Shown here: piece by piece, positions 1-9,954 of the stretch
How the letters are laid out: every line of letters begins with the position of its first letter
Numbering within the stretch: position 1 is the first letter of the stretch
Assembly: GCA_031291615.1 (NCBI GenBank)
Contig: JARLIS010000021.1
Coordinates: 1-50,117 of the forward strand
DNA from: Parvibaculum sp.
GTDB lineage: Bacteria > Pseudomonadota > Alphaproteobacteria > Parvibaculales > Parvibaculaceae
DNA length: 50,117 nucleotides
Reading direction: 5' to 3'
Notes under the pieces: generated by a model
Databases searched by the model: none
What the model was told of the DNA's origin: nothing
The model's input: only the letters and a program-made list of their open reading frames with translations
Position numbers and translations under genes: made by a program

Positions 1-566
1 CCGCCCGACGCCGCCACCGGAACGATCATGATCCCGCCGGGTTTGAGCTGCTGGACGAGCTTCTGGGGCACGGCAGGCGCGGCCGCGGTTACGATGATTC
101 GGTCGAACGGTGCCTGCTCGGTCCACCCCTCGGCCCCATCGCCTGCCTTCGCCGTAATGTTGTGAAGCCCCAGCGCCTCGAAGCGCTTCACGGCATCCTT
201 CAGCAATGTGCGGTAGCGCTCGATTGTGTAGACGCGGCGGCAGAGCTTCGACAGCACGGCGGCCTGATAGCCGGACCCCGTGCCGACTTCGAGCACCTTC
301 ATCCGGTCGGTCACCTGAAGCTGCTCGGTCATGTAGGCGACGACGAAGGGCTGGCTGATCGTCTGGCCGCATTCGATGGGCAGCGCGTGGTCTTCATAGG
401 CCTGCTTGCGGAACGAAGCGTTGATGAAGGTTTCGCGGGGAATGCGCTCGATGGCCGACAGCACGCGCTTGTCGCGAATGCCCTGCCTGCGCAGCGTCAT
501 GACAAGCTCGATCTTGGCTTGTGCAATCTCGTTGAGCGGTTCGTCCTCTGGGGTTTCGTCGCTCAT
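1..566 (-). CDS. pcm: protein-L-isoaspartate O-methyltransferase, 3' part cut by window edge
   Basis: SAM-dependent repair enzyme that methylates isoaspartyl residues in damaged cytosolic proteins. The visible 188 residues start with MSDETPEDEPLNE and carry the family signature GQTISQPFVVAYMTE followed by the SAM-binding motif VLEVGTGSGYQAAVL, then the IIVTAAAPAVP segment typical of the family. The ATG at 566-564 lies 8 nt downstream of the surE stop, so the two are probably co-transcribed; surE-pcm linkage is common in proteobacteria. The C-terminal end lies beyond base 1. A second, divergent Pcm-like gene sits at 22590-23243. Confidence 0.93.
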   Translation of the reverse strand, partial: MSDETPEDEPLNEIAQAKIELVMTLRRQGIRDKRVLSAIERIPRETFINASFRKQAYEDHALPIECGQTISQPFVVAYMTEQLQVTDRMKVLEVGTGSGYQAAVLSKLCRRVYTIERYRTLLKDAVKRFEALGLHNITAKAGDGAEGWTEQAPFDRIIVTAAAPAVPQKLVQQLKPGGIMIVPVAASG

Positions 567-574
567 CGGCGCGC

Positions 575-1369
575 TCACGACTTTCCGAGCGCCGCGACGA
601 GTGCCGCGCGCGTGCGCCCATGCGTCAGGTTCATGTGGAGCGGGCTCACCGAGATATAGCCGTCATAGATGGCGCGCAGATCGGTGCCCTTGGGCGGATT
701 GCTCGGAATGCGCTCGAAGCCGAGCCAGTAATAGGGATTGTTGCGCGCGTCGATGCGCTCCTCGACGCGGACGAGCGACTGGTCGCGCTTGCCCTGCACC
801 GTCACTTCGACGCCCTTGACGGCGGTGTGAACCACATCCGGAAAATTGATGTTGATGAGCACGTCGGTCGGCCAGCCGGCGGCGACGAGCTTTTTGATGA
901 TGCCCGGCGCGAAATGCTCTCCCGTCGCCCATTTCACCTGGCTGCCGCCGCCGAAGCCGAAGGCCTGGCTGAGCGCGATCGAGGGAACGCCGAGTTGCGT
1001 CCCTTCCATCGCCGCAGCGATGGTGCCTGAATAGGTCACGTCGTCGGCGATGTTCTGGCCGCGATTGATGCCCGACAGCACAAGGTCCGGCGCGCGATCC
1101 TTCATGATGTGGCGTATGCCCATCAGCACGCAATCGGTCGGCGTGCCGCGCACGGCGAATTTGCGGGCATTGAGCTGGCGGAGGCGGATCGGGTTCGCCA
1201 GCGAGAGCGAATGCCCCGCGCCGCTATGTTCTTCCTCCGGCGCGACGATCCACACGTCTTTTGAAATCTTGTTGGCAATGCGGATCAGCGAGGCGATACC
1301 CGGCGCATGAATGCCGTCGTCATTGGTGACGAGAATGCGCAGGTCGCCTTTAGGTTTCGCCTTAGCCAT
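575..1369 (-). CDS. surE: 5'/3'-nucleotidase SurE
   Basis: Metal-dependent nucleoside monophosphate phosphatase, linked to stress survival. The 264 residues fit the family length. The N-terminus shows [13 protein letters not shown], which supplies the metal-binding Asp pair, followed by the conserved LSGINRGQN and [11 protein letters not shown] motifs. The ATG at 1369 lies inside the end of serS (8 nt overlap), so translation is likely coupled. Part of the serS-surE-pcm run. Confidence 0.96.
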   Translation of the reverse strand: MAKAKPKGDLRILVTNDDGIHAPGIASLIRIANKISKDVWIVAPEEEHSGAGHSLSLANPIRLRQLNARKFAVRGTPTDCVLMGIRHIMKDRAPDLVLSGINRGQNIADDVTYSGTIAAAMEGTQLGVPSIALSQAFGFGGGSQVKWATGEHFAPGIIKKLVAAGWPTDVLININFPDVVHTAVKGVEVTVQGKRDQSLVRVEERIDARNNPYYWLGFERIPSNPPKGTDLRAIYDGYISVSPLHMNLTHGRTRAALVAALGKS

Positions 1370-2666
1370 TCGAAATGGCGTCCAGTCCGCCCATATATTT
1401 CTTCAGCGCGTCGGGAATGGCGATGGAGCCGTCCGCCTGCTGGTAATTTTCAAGAATGGCGACGAGCGTGCGGCCGACCGCAAGGCCAGATCCGTTGAGC
1501 GTATGGACGAAACGCGTGTTCTTCGAGCCGTCCGGCTTGTAGCGCGCCTGCATGCGCCGCGCCTGGAAATCGCCGCAGACCGAGCAGGACGAGATTTCGC
1601 GGAAGGCGTTCTGTCCCGGCAGCCAGACCTCGATGTCGTAGGTCTTGCGCGCCGAGAAGCCCATGTCGCCCGTGCAAAGCGTGATGACGCGGTAATGAAG
1701 ATCGAGCGCCTTCAGCACGCCCTCGGCGCAGGCGAGCATCCGCTCATGCTCTTCGGTCGACTGTTCCGGCGTCGTGATCGAGACGAGCTCGACCTTGGAA
1801 AACTGATGCAGCCGGATCATGCCGCGCGTGTCGCGGCCTGCCGATCCTGCCTCGGCGCGGAAACAAGGCGTATAGGCCGTCATCCGCTTCGGAAGTTCGT
1901 CCTCGGAAAGGATGCTCTCGCGCACAAGATTGGTGAGCGACACTTCGGCGGTCGGGATCAGCCAATAGCGGTCCTGATCGCCGCGAGCCTGGCCCGGGAA
2001 AACGGCAAACTGATCGTCGGCAAATTTCGGCAATTGCGCCGTGCCGAACATGGTCTGGTCCTTGACCAGCAGCGGCGGCGAGACTTCCTCATAGCCGAAC
2101 TCGCCGGTGTGGAGATCGAGCATGAAGCTCGCAATCGCCCTTTCAAGCCGGGCAAGCTGGCCCTTCAGCACCACGAAACGCGCGCCGGAGAGCTTTGCCG
2201 CCGTCTCGAAATCCATGAGGTCGAGTGCTTCGCCAAGGTCGAAATGCTCTTTCGGCGCAAAGTTCATGGCGCGCGGGGCCCCATGCCGATGCCGCTCGAC
2301 ATTGCCCGTCTCGTCCGTTCCGACCGGCACGTCGTCAAAGGGAATGTTCGGGATCGCGGCGAGCTCGGTTTCAAGCTCGGCATTGATCCGGCGTTCGTCT
2401 TCTTCGCCCTGCTGGATCGCGCCCTTGAGATGGGCGACCTCGTCCATCAGCTTCTGGGCAAGCGCCTCGTCCTTCTTGCCCTTGGCCGCGCCGATCTGCT
2501 TCGAGGCTTCGTTGCGCTTCTTCTGCATCTCTTCCAGCGCGACGATGACCTTGCGCCGCCGCTCGTCTATCTCGATGAGCCGCGCCGACTGGGGCGCGAT
2601 CCCGCGCTTGGCGAGCCTCTTGTCGAAGGTCGCCGGGTCGTCGCGGATGATCTTGATGTCATGCAT
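1362..2666 (-). CDS. serS: seryl-tRNA synthetase
   Basis: Class II aminoacyl-tRNA synthetase that charges tRNA-Ser (and tRNA-Sec where present) in the cytosol. The 434 residues have the expected layout: an N-terminal antiparallel coiled coil over about residues 30-105 (Lys/Glu/Ala-rich), then the catalytic core with motif 2 ([16 protein letters not shown]) and motif 3 ([15 protein letters not shown]). The ATG at 2666 begins [11 protein letters not shown], a standard SerS start. It overlaps surE by 8 nt and lies 76 nt downstream of tatC. Confidence 0.98.
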   Translation of the reverse strand: MHDIKIIRDDPATFDKRLAKRGIAPQSARLIEIDERRRKVIVALEEMQKKRNEASKQIGAAKGKKDEALAQKLMDEVAHLKGAIQQGEEDERRINAELETELAAIPNIPFDDVPVGTDETGNVERHRHGAPRAMNFAPKEHFDLGEALDLMDFETAAKLSGARFVVLKGQLARLERAIASFMLDLHTGEFGYEEVSPPLLVKDQTMFGTAQLPKFADDQFAVFPGQARGDQDRYWLIPTAEVSLTNLVRESILSEDELPKRMTAYTPCFRAEAGSAGRDTRGMIRLHQFSKVELVSITTPEQSTEEHERMLACAEGVLKALDLHYRVITLCTGDMGFSARKTYDIEVWLPGQNAFREISSCSVCGDFQARRMQARYKPDGSKNTRFVHTLNGSGLAVGRTLVAILENYQQADGSIAIPDALKKYMGGLDAISNG

Positions 2667-2742
2667 GGGAGAGTCGCGGGAACAGGGGTTTAAGCGCGGC
2701 CCCTGTATACGCGGAAGGGTCGGAAGCGTCCAGACAAGCGCC

Positions 2743-3564
2743 TTACGCCCCGCCCGCTGCCTCCGCCTTGTCCCCCGCCTCGGCCTTGGCCCGCGCCTCC
2801 TCGGCGCGCCGCTTCTGCCGCTCGACCAGCACGACCGCGAAGATCGACAGCTCGTAGAGCATGACGGTCGGAATGCCGAGGCTGATCTGGCTGAGGAGGT
2901 CCGGCGGCGTCAGCACCGCGGCCACCGCAAAGGCGATGACGATGGCATAGCGCCGCCCCTTGCGAAGCATGTCCGCATTGACGATGCCGATACGCGCCAG
3001 CAGCGTCAGGATGACCGGAAGCTGGAAGCAGATGCCGAAAGCGAGAATGAGGCTCATGATGAAGCCGAGATACTCGCTGACGCGCGGCAGAAGCTCGATC
3101 GAGGCCTTGCCGTCGCCGCCCGCCTGCTGCATCGAGGTGAAATAGTGGAGCGCGAGCGGCATGATGCCGAAATAGACCAGCGCCGCGCCGATCAGGAACA
3201 GCACGGGCGTCGCCAGCAGGTAAGGCAGGAAGGCCTTCCGCTCGTTCTTGTAGAGGCCGGGCGCGACGAACATGTAGATCTGCCCGGCGATGATCGGGAA
3301 GGCCAGAAAGAGCGCGCCGAACATGGCGAGCTTCATTTCGGTGAAAAAATACTCCTGCGGCGCCGTATAGATGAGCTTCGTCGCGGAGCCTGCGACGCTC
3401 TCATAGGGCCTGAGCAGGATGTTGAAAATCTGCTTCGAGAAGGTGAAGCAGACGCCGAAGGCGATCATCACCGCGACCATCGACTTGATGAGCCGGGACC
3501 GCAGTTCAATCAGATGGTCGAGCAGCGGGGCGCGCGAGGCCTCGAGGTCTTCTTCCTCGCTCAT
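2743..3564 (-). CDS. tatC: Sec-independent protein translocase TatC
   Basis: Core membrane receptor of the twin-arginine translocase, which moves folded proteins across the inner membrane. The 273 residues include the N-terminal cytosolic segment with [14 protein letters not shown], about six hydrophobic helices, and the conserved stretch around [18 protein letters not shown]. The C-terminus is a charged Ala/Lys/Glu tail. The ATG at 3564 overlaps the tatB stop by 4 nt (ATGA), so the two are translationally coupled. Confidence 0.97.
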   Translation of the reverse strand: MSEEEDLEASRAPLLDHLIELRSRLIKSMVAVMIAFGVCFTFSKQIFNILLRPYESVAGSATKLIYTAPQEYFFTEMKLAMFGALFLAFPIIAGQIYMFVAPGLYKNERKAFLPYLLATPVLFLIGAALVYFGIMPLALHYFTSMQQAGGDGKASIELLPRVSEYLGFIMSLILAFGICFQLPVILTLLARIGIVNADMLRKGRRYAIVIAFAVAAVLTPPDLLSQISLGIPTVMLYELSIFAVVLVERQKRRAEEARAKAEAGDKAEAAGGA

Positions 3565-3923
3565 GCCGGTCCCGCCTCATGCTTGTCGGAAGCGGGCGCG
3601 GGCTCGCTCGCGATAACCGGCGCGGGGCCCGCCTCGCTCGGCAGCGCCTCATTGGGCCTGACCTCGGGCATGGGCGTTCCGACGTCGGCCAGCGGCCGCA
3701 TGGTGGTCTGTTCCCGCAGGCTCGCCATTTCGCGGCGCAACTCGTCCAGCTCGCTCTCGCGGGCGAGGTCCTCAAAGGAGTTCTGGAACTCGCGCGCCAT
3801 GGCCCGCATCCGGCCCGCATAGCGGCCAGCCGTCCGCATCACCCTCGGCAGGTCTTTCGGCCCCACGAAGATGATGGCAAGCACCGCTACAAGCAGCAGT
3901 TCGGACCAACCGATGTCGAACAT
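3561..3923 (-). CDS. tatB: Sec-independent protein translocase TatB
   Basis: Tat subunit that forms the substrate receptor with TatC. It has 120 residues: an N-terminal membrane helix (MFDIGWSELLLVAVLAIIFV) ending at the conserved GPKDLP hinge, then an amphipathic helix and a long acidic/Pro-rich cytosolic tail. The GPKDLP hinge and long tail separate it from TatA. It lies between tatA (47 nt upstream) and tatC (4 nt overlap). Confidence 0.95.
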   Translation of the reverse strand: MFDIGWSELLLVAVLAIIFVGPKDLPRVMRTAGRYAGRMRAMAREFQNSFEDLARESELDELRREMASLREQTTMRPLADVGTPMPEVRPNEALPSEAGPAPVIASEPAPASDKHEAGPA

Positions 3924-3970
3924 GAATTTGCCTCAGGCTCCAGGCCTTCGAGGGCGCGGCGGAGGAAACC

Positions 3971-4201
3971 TCAGCCGTTCGCCGTGGTCTTGTCCTTGGC
4001 CTTGGCGGCTTCCTCGTTCGTGCTGCCCTCGATGATCCGGGGCTCCGGTCGAGCGACGGGCTCGTCGTCATCCGCGAGCCCCTTCTTGAAGCTCTTGATG
4101 CCCTTGGCGACATCGCCCATCAGGTCCGAGACCTTGCCACGGCCGAACAGCAGCACGACGACGGCGATGACGACGAGGATATGTACCCAGCTCAAACCCA
4201 T
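3971..4201 (-). CDS. tatA: Sec-independent protein translocase TatA
   Basis: Pore-forming Tat subunit. It is short (76 residues from this start), with an N-terminal helix ([16 protein letters not shown]) followed by [20 protein letters not shown], the typical TatA hinge and amphipathic helix, and a charged tail. I chose the ATG at 4201 because GGAG sits five bases before it; an in-frame ATG at 4213 would add four residues (MEIV) and has no clear ribosome binding site. First gene of tatABC. Confidence 0.94.
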   Translation of the reverse strand: MGLSWVHILVVIAVVVLLFGRGKVSDLMGDVAKGIKSFKKGLADDDEPVARPEPRIIEGSTNEEAAKAKDKTTANG

Positions 4202-4436
4202 CACGATCTCCATAGTGACAGCGCCCCACCTTGGTGGCGGGCGCCCAGTCCCAATCTCAGGCTTTCCGGCAACTTAGCACCGCTGCCCCGCATATGGGCA
4301 GCATGTTCGGACTTTTCGACCCTGAACCGCCGCGGGTAGATTGCCCCGCCCCGCTGATTCTGATTAACAAATCCTTGTAATGCCTTCCAGCAACGTCTGA
4401 ATTCACTCTGGTCTCAGAGATGACTTCAACTGCGTC

Positions 4437-5294
4437 TTATCCAGCGTTTTCCTCGCCGTCGCCCTGCGCGAGATGTTCGTCGAGCGCTTCGCCATATTCC
4501 TCGTCGTCGAACTCGCCATCGCCTTCGCCGCCGACGTCGCTCGGTGCGGGAACCTCGAAGCCCGGAGGCAGGCGCCCGTCGAGCATGCCGGCCGCCTTGA
4601 GCTCGTCGAGCCCCGGCAGATCGCCGATATTCTCCAGGCCGAAATGCAGCAGGAACCCTTCGGTCGTGCCGTAGGTCACCGGGCGGCCCGGGGTCCGCTT
4701 GCGGCCGCGCAGCCGCACCCAGCCCGTTTCCATCAGCACGTCGATCGTGCCCTTGGAGACGGTGACGCCTCTGATCTCTTCGATCTCGGCCCGCGTCACC
4801 GGCTGGTGATAGGCGATGATCGCCAGCGTCTCCATCGCCGCGCGCGACAGCTTGCGCTGCTCGACCGCCGAACGCTCCATCAGGAACGACAGGTCTTCCG
4901 CCGTTCGCAGCATCCACTTATTCGCGACGCGGACGAGGTTTACGCCGCGCTTCTCATAAAACTTCTGAAGATCCTCGATGAGCGCGCCCACATCCGCGCC
5001 GGCCGGAAGCCGGGCCGCAATACTGTCGATGTCGAGCGGTTCGGCAGCGGCGAAGAGCAGCGCCTCCGTCATGCGCATGAGCTGGGCATGATCGGTCGCA
5101 TTCGCCGGAAAGCTGACGACCGTGCCGCCGGCCTCTTCGGGGGCCGCCTCTTCCGGCGCGGCGTCTTCGTCCGCGACCTCGTCGGAAACAGCCTCTTCGG
5201 ACTCGACTTCTTCGGAAACGGCTTCGTCGACGCTCCCTTCGGGAACGTCGATCTCATCCGGCTCGGTCGAATCTGTCATCGCTTCTTCAATCAT
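4437..5294 (-). CDS. scpB: segregation and condensation protein B
   Basis: Winged-helix kleisin-associated subunit that works with SMC and ScpA in chromosome compaction. The recognisable ScpB core runs from about residue 70 (QLMRMTEALLFAAAEPL) through ETLAIIAYHQPVTRAEIEEI and GRPVTYGTTEGFLLHFGL. The first 55 residues are an unusually acidic Glu/Asp/Ala/Val low-complexity arm and the C-terminus is also acidic. At 285 residues it is longer than many ScpB proteins because of these arms. Starts 10 nt after scpA; an alternative ATG lies at 5279. Confidence 0.94.
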   Translation of the reverse strand: MIEEAMTDSTEPDEIDVPEGSVDEAVSEEVESEEAVSDEVADEDAAPEEAAPEEAGGTVVSFPANATDHAQLMRMTEALLFAAAEPLDIDSIAARLPAGADVGALIEDLQKFYEKRGVNLVRVANKWMLRTAEDLSFLMERSAVEQRKLSRAAMETLAIIAYHQPVTRAEIEEIRGVTVSKGTIDVLMETGWVRLRGRKRTPGRPVTYGTTEGFLLHFGLENIGDLPGLDELKAAGMLDGRLPPGFEVPAPSDVGGEGDGEFDDEEYGEALDEHLAQGDGEENAG

Positions 5295-5304
5295 TCTACT
5301 TCAG

Positions 5305-6153
5305 TCACTCTTCCGGCTTCAGGTCTTCCGGTTTCTTGCGCCGCATGAAAAGCGGCTGATAAGCGCCCGTCTGGCGAAGCTCGACCTCGCCGTCCTTGGC
5401 AAGCACGAGCGCCGCGCTGAACGTACTGGCCAGCGCCGAGCGGCGCATTTCGCCCGACATATACTCGACAGGCAGATAGGCGTCGATGCGTCCCCAGTCG
5501 AACATCATGCCGAGCATCTGTTCGAGCCGCTTGCGGGCGACTTCGATGGCGAGGATCGGCAGACGCTTCGGCTCCCAATGCGTCTCATGCCCCTTGAGCC
5601 TCTGGTCCGAATAGGCCTTCAGAAGTTCGTAGAGCGTGCCCTGATATTCGCTTGTCTTGACGACGCGAACGCCTTCCGGCGCGCCGCGGCGGAACACATG
5701 CAGCCCGAGCTGCTTCCGCGCAAAAATGCCCCGCGCCGCATTGCGCATGCTTTCGAGACGCTGAAGCTGGAAGGCGAGCCGCGCCGCCATTTCCGCACCG
5801 CTCGGGCCTTCTTCAACGTCCGGCGGCGGCAACAGCAGCCGCGACTTGAGGTAGGCGAGCCAGGCCGCCATGACCAGATAGTCGGCGGCAAGATCGAGCT
5901 CCATCCGGTGCGCGCGGTTGATGAAGTCGAGATATTGCTCGGCGAGCTTCAGGATCGAGATGCGGGTAAGGTCGACCTTCTGGTTGCGCGCCAGCGTCAG
6001 CAGCACGTCCAGCGGCCCTTCGAAACCGTCGAGATCGACGATCAGGAATGCGCCGTCATCGGAAGTCGGCAGGCCGCGCGGCGGCCCCTCCTCGAAAGGA
6101 TCCGTCCCCGGTGTCCCGGTCTCCGCCTCGCCTTGATGGGGCGTCGCGCTCAT
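5305..6153 (-). CDS. scpA: segregation and condensation protein A (kleisin)
   Basis: Kleisin subunit bridging the SMC heads in the bacterial condensin. Family features include FLIVDLDGFEGPLDVLLTL near the N-terminus, QKVDLTRISILKLAEQYL, and the C-terminal winged-helix part with FSAALVLAKDGEVEL. I chose the ATG at 6153 (MSATPHQGE); the upstream in-frame TTG at 6177 has no ribosome binding site. Followed after 10 nt by scpB, the standard alphaproteobacterial pair. Confidence 0.94.
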   Translation of the reverse strand: MSATPHQGEAETGTPGTDPFEEGPPRGLPTSDDGAFLIVDLDGFEGPLDVLLTLARNQKVDLTRISILKLAEQYLDFINRAHRMELDLAADYLVMAAWLAYLKSRLLLPPPDVEEGPSGAEMAARLAFQLQRLESMRNAARGIFARKQLGLHVFRRGAPEGVRVVKTSEYQGTLYELLKAYSDQRLKGHETHWEPKRLPILAIEVARKRLEQMLGMMFDWGRIDAYLPVEYMSGEMRRSALASTFSAALVLAKDGEVELRQTGAYQPLFMRRKKPEDLKPEE

Positions 6154-6276
6154 GCCCGCCTGTCCGGTTGATCTCAAAAGGGATACGGCCGCCTCGCGCC
6201 CCGTCAGAAAACTGACACGCCGCCGTATCGGCCCTTATACCCCGGGGCCGCGATGCCAGGATACCCTGTTTCTCGG

Positions 6277-7293
6277 TTATCCCCAGGAAGCGCCAAGCAA
6301 CGCCTTGAAGCGCGCGATGCCCGCTGATTCGTCAAAGGGTTCCGGCGGCGCGAGCCTCGCCAGCGCCGCCGCCGAGCGCCGCAGCGCCTCGCCGGCCAGC
6401 ACCGGCACTTCGCCGGCCACGGCCTGCATTTCGTCCATTTTGCCGTTGCAGTGAAGCGCCAGGTCGCAGCCCGCCTTGAGGCTGGCGCGGGTCCGCTCGG
6501 CCAGCGTTCCGTCCAGAGCCTGCATCGACACATCGTCCGACATCAACAGACCATCAAAGCCGATGACGCCGCGAATGATGTTCTCGATGACGGTCGGCGA
6601 GGTCGTCGCGGGCGCGGCCGCGTCGATCGCCGTGTAGACGACATGCGCCGTCATGGCGAGCGGCATGTCGGCCAGCGCCTTGAAGGGCGCAAAATCGGTT
6701 CGCGCCAGCGTCGCCGCATCCGTGTCGACGACAGGCAGGCTCAGATGGCTGTCGACGCCCGCGCGCCCGTGCCCGGGAATATGCTTGATGATCGGCAGCA
6801 CGCCGCCGCCGAGCAGTCCTTGCGCCGCCGCACGGCCAAGCGCGATGACGGGTTCCGGCGTCTCGCCATAGGCGCGGTCGCCGATCACGTCATGGGCACT
6901 CGGAACCGGCACGTCGAGCACCGGCAGGCAATCGACATAGATGCCGAGGGCATGGAGCTCGGAGGCGATCAGCCGCCCGCCGATCCGCGCCGCCTCGATG
7001 CCGAGTTCCGGCGAACGCGCATAGAGCTCGCCATAGCGCCGCCCTGCCGGATAGGCGCGCCAATGCGGCGGCTTCAGCCGCGCCACACGCCCGCCTTCCT
7101 GATCGATCAGCACCGGAACGACGCGGCCCGCCACGCTGCAAAGCTCGTCCGTCAGGCGCTTCACCTGCTCGGGCGTCGAGACATTGCGCGCAAAGAGAAT
7201 GAAGCCCCAGGGCTCGGCCTCGCGGAAGAAGCGGCGCTCGGCTTCCGTCAGCGCCAAGCCTTCGCAGCCATAGATTGCCGCGCGCACGGGCAT
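6277..7293 (-). CDS. nagZ: beta-N-acetylhexosaminidase NagZ (GH3)
   Basis: Cytosolic glycoside hydrolase family 3 enzyme that removes N-acetylglucosamine from 1,6-anhydro-muropeptides during cell-wall recycling. Key motifs are VPVLIDQEGGRVARLKPP, KHIPGHGRAGVDSHLSLP (the His-containing catalytic loop) and LLMSDDVSMQAL, which holds the nucleophile Asp. The ATG at 7293 (MPVRAAIYGCEG) shares one base with the stop of the SPOR gene (TAATG); the longer reading frame upstream does not look like protein from this family. About 338 residues, a normal length. Confidence 0.95.
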   Translation of the reverse strand: MPVRAAIYGCEGLALTEAERRFFREAEPWGFILFARNVSTPEQVKRLTDELCSVAGRVVPVLIDQEGGRVARLKPPHWRAYPAGRRYGELYARSPELGIEAARIGGRLIASELHALGIYVDCLPVLDVPVPSAHDVIGDRAYGETPEPVIALGRAAAQGLLGGGVLPIIKHIPGHGRAGVDSHLSLPVVDTDAATLARTDFAPFKALADMPLAMTAHVVYTAIDAAAPATTSPTVIENIIRGVIGFDGLLMSDDVSMQALDGTLAERTRASLKAGCDLALHCNGKMDEMQAVAGEVPVLAGEALRRSAAALARLAPPEPFDESAGIARFKALLGASWG

Positions 7294-8138
7294 TACTTCG
7301 GCCTGACCATGCAGCCCTGCCCCTGCGCCTTCAGCGTGGCGCAAAGCGCTTCGGCCTTCGCCTTGTCGAGATAGCCAGCCCGAAGCCGGTAATAGATGCC
7401 CTTCGGCCCGAGATCGGCCTTCTGGATGTCGGCGCTGAGGCCGGCAAGCGCGGGGAATTTCTTTTGCAGCTTCCGGAATTCAGCCCGAGCAGCGGGTTCG
7501 TCGCGGAAAGCCGCAAGCTGCCCGACATAACCGCCAGACGAAGATGTTGCGGCGGGCTTCTGCGCTGCAGGGGCTGCCGGCATGGCGGCCTGAGGCGCGG
7601 TCGAGACCGGCGGCACGGGCGCCGCCTGAACAGGCGCCATTTCGCTCATCTGCGTTTGTGGCTGGGAGGCCGTTGCGGGCACGTTCGGGGAAAGCTGCTG
7701 CGGCGCGGCCGTCGCGGCGGGCGGCGCGGCCTGCTGCGCAACGGGCGGCGTGTTCTTCTGCACCGGCAAAGGTTCCTCGGCCGATGGCAGCAGGTGTTCG
7801 CCATCGCCGGTCGTCGGCTTGCTGTCGCCCGAAATGCGGTCGTAGACGGTGCGGTCCTGATGCGGAATATCCATGCCGCCCGGATTGACCGGCGCGACCT
7901 TGGCGGGCGTGGAGTCGGCGCGGATCACCGGCGGATTGCCCTGCGCGCCCTGCTTCAGACCCTGCTTGTAGGCGAGAAAAACGACGCCTGCGAAAACCAC
8001 CAGCAGCGCGACGATGGCAAGGAAGACCACGGGGCGGCGGCCGCCCTCTTCGTCCTCGTCGGTCGCGTCATAGGTGTAATAGTCGTCGTCTTCAGGCTCA
8101 TAGCCGAAGCCGGGTTCTTCCCGTCTCCCGTCCGACAT
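7293..8138 (-). CDS. SPOR domain-containing membrane protein
   Basis: Probable inner-membrane protein with a periplasmic peptidoglycan-binding SPOR domain, a type that gathers at division septa by binding denuded glycan. The 281 residues have an acidic cytosolic N-terminus (about 1-34), one membrane helix (about 36-57, VVFLAIVALLVVFAGVVFLA), a long Pro/Ala/Gln-rich linker, and a C-terminal SPOR domain (about 205-281, GGYVGQLAAFRDEPAARAEF and YYRLRAGYL). It overlaps the argS stop (TGATG) and the nagZ start by one base each, so argS, SPOR and nagZ form a coupled unit. Confidence 0.9.
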   Translation of the reverse strand: MSDGRREEPGFGYEPEDDDYYTYDATDEDEEGGRRPVVFLAIVALLVVFAGVVFLAYKQGLKQGAQGNPPVIRADSTPAKVAPVNPGGMDIPHQDRTVYDRISGDSKPTTGDGEHLLPSAEEPLPVQKNTPPVAQQAAPPAATAAPQQLSPNVPATASQPQTQMSEMAPVQAAPVPPVSTAPQAAMPAAPAAQKPAATSSSGGYVGQLAAFRDEPAARAEFRKLQKKFPALAGLSADIQKADLGPKGIYYRLRAGYLDKAKAEALCATLKAQGQGCMVRPK

Positions 8139-9886
8139 CAGCGCATCTCCTCCGCCGGTTCCACGCCGAGAATCTCAAGGCCCGCGGCGATCACGTAAGC
8201 CGCGGCCCGAATCAGCGCGAGCCTTGCAAGCGTAACATTCCTGTCCTCGGCGATGATAAAGCGCAATCCGGGTTCGTCCTTGCCCTTGTTCCAGAGCCCG
8301 TGGAAGGCGGAAGCAAGGTCGTAGAGATAGAAGGCGATCCGGTGCGGCTCATGCGCGAGCGCCGCCTGCTCCACGGAGCGGGTGAAGGCGCCCATCAGCT
8401 TGATGAGCCCAAGTTCCGCTTCGTCCTTGAGCAGGGAGAGGTCGGCCCCTGCCAGCGCCCCGTCCGAAAGATCGGCGACACCCGCCTCCTTCGCATTGCG
8501 CAGCACGGAATGAATGCGCGCATGGGCGTATTGTACATAGAAGACCGGATTGTCCCGCGACTGCTCCATCACCTTGGCGAAGTCGAAATCGAGCGGCGCG
8601 TCGTTCTTGCGCGTCAGCATCATGAAACGCGTGACGCCCTTGCCAACTTCATCGACCACATCGCGCAGCGTGATGAAATCGCCGGCGCGCTTCGACATCT
8701 TGAAGGGCTCGCCGTTGCGGAACAGGCGGACGAGCTGGCAGACCTTGACGTCGATCTCGGCCTTGCCGTCCGTCACGGCGGCGACAGCCGCCTTCACGCG
8801 CTTGATGTAGCCCGAATGGTCCGCGCCCCATACGTCGATCAGCGTCCGGTAGCCGCGATTGTACTTGTCGAGATGATAGGCGATGTCCGGCGCGAAATAG
8901 GTCCAGCTTCCGTCGGACTTCTTCAGCGCCCGGTCGGTGTCGTCGCCGAACTGCGTCGAACGGAAAAGCGTCTGCGGCCGCGCTTCCCAATCGTCCGACT
9001 GCTCGCCCTTGGGAGCCTCGAGAACGCCCGTATAGATGAGCCCCTTGTCTTCAAGGAGTTTCAGCGTTTTCTCGACCGCGCCCGACTTGTGGAGCGCGCG
9101 CTCGGAATAGAACACTTCATGCGTGATGCCGAGGACCGAGAGGTCGCCGCGAATAAGCTCCATCATCGCGTCGATGGCCGTATCGCGCACGATCGGCAGC
9201 CATTGCGCCTCGTCCATCTGCGCGAGAGCCGGCCCATGCTCCGCCTTCAGCGCCTGGCCGACCGGCTTCAGATAGTCGCCGGGGTAAAGGCCTTCGGGAA
9301 TGGTGATCGTCTCGCCAAGCGCCTCGCGGTAGCGCAGGAACGCGCTCCGGGCGAGCACCTCGATCTGGCCGCCCGCATCGTTGATGTAATATTCGCGGCA
9401 AACGCGGTAGCCGACCTTTTCAAGGAGGTTCGCCAGCGCATCGCCGAATACCGCGCCGCGCACATGACCGACATGCATGGGGCCGGTCGGGTTCGCAGAC
9501 ACATATTCGACGTTGACCGCCTCGCCCGCTCCGAGATCGCTCGATCCGGCGCCGACGCCCGCCCGCAGGATTTCGGGAATGCCCGCGCGCCAAATGTCGT
9601 CGTTGAGACGGAGATTGATGAAGCCCGGTCCGGCAATCGCCACCTCGGTGACGGAAGGCTCGGCCTTGAGTTTAGCTGCGAGCTTCTCCGCAAGTGCGCG
9701 CGGGTTCAGCCCGGCAGGTTTCGCCAGCACCATCGCCGCATTGGTCGAAAGATCCCCATGGCTCGGATCGCGCGGCGGCTCGACCGCGACGCGGGACGTA
9801 TCGAGCCCGGCCGGCAAGGCGCCTTCCGCCGCGAGGCTCGCCAACGCCGCCTCGACCCGTTCCTCAAAATGCCGAAAAATATTCAT
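8138..9886 (-). CDS. argS: arginyl-tRNA synthetase
   Basis: Class I aminoacyl-tRNA synthetase that charges tRNA-Arg. The 582 residues show the HIGH-type motif in [20 protein letters not shown] and the KMSKS equivalent in [15 protein letters not shown]. The N-terminal add-on domain and C-terminal DALR-type anticodon-binding helices ([14 protein letters not shown]) are also visible. Starts at the ATG at 9886 ([11 protein letters not shown]). First gene of the argS-SPOR-nagZ-scpA-scpB-tat run, 68 nt after dgt. Confidence 0.97.
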   Translation of the reverse strand: MNIFRHFEERVEAALASLAAEGALPAGLDTSRVAVEPPRDPSHGDLSTNAAMVLAKPAGLNPRALAEKLAAKLKAEPSVTEVAIAGPGFINLRLNDDIWRAGIPEILRAGVGAGSSDLGAGEAVNVEYVSANPTGPMHVGHVRGAVFGDALANLLEKVGYRVCREYYINDAGGQIEVLARSAFLRYREALGETITIPEGLYPGDYLKPVGQALKAEHGPALAQMDEAQWLPIVRDTAIDAMMELIRGDLSVLGITHEVFYSERALHKSGAVEKTLKLLEDKGLIYTGVLEAPKGEQSDDWEARPQTLFRSTQFGDDTDRALKKSDGSWTYFAPDIAYHLDKYNRGYRTLIDVWGADHSGYIKRVKAAVAAVTDGKAEIDVKVCQLVRLFRNGEPFKMSKRAGDFITLRDVVDEVGKGVTRFMMLTRKNDAPLDFDFAKVMEQSRDNPVFYVQYAHARIHSVLRNAKEAGVADLSDGALAGADLSLLKDEAELGLIKLMGAFTRSVEQAALAHEPHRIAFYLYDLASAFHGLWNKGKDEPGLRFIIAEDRNVTLARLALIRAAAYVIAAGLEILGVEPAEEMR

Positions 9887-9954
9887 TGATTCCGCCGCTT
9901 AACCCGTTCGGCGCGCACTCTATAGCCGCAGGCGGCGGCTTTCCAGTCGCGGTT

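Noticed and set aside
1311..3822. Long plus-strand frames (460 and 571 codons) over serS and tatC/tatB
   Set aside because: Antisense shadows of well-supported minus-strand genes; no recognisable domain or ribosome binding site.
4202..4436. Possible small RNA or gene between tatA and scpB
   Set aside because: I found no convincing promoter-terminator pair, stable long hairpin or coding frame in this 235-nt gap.
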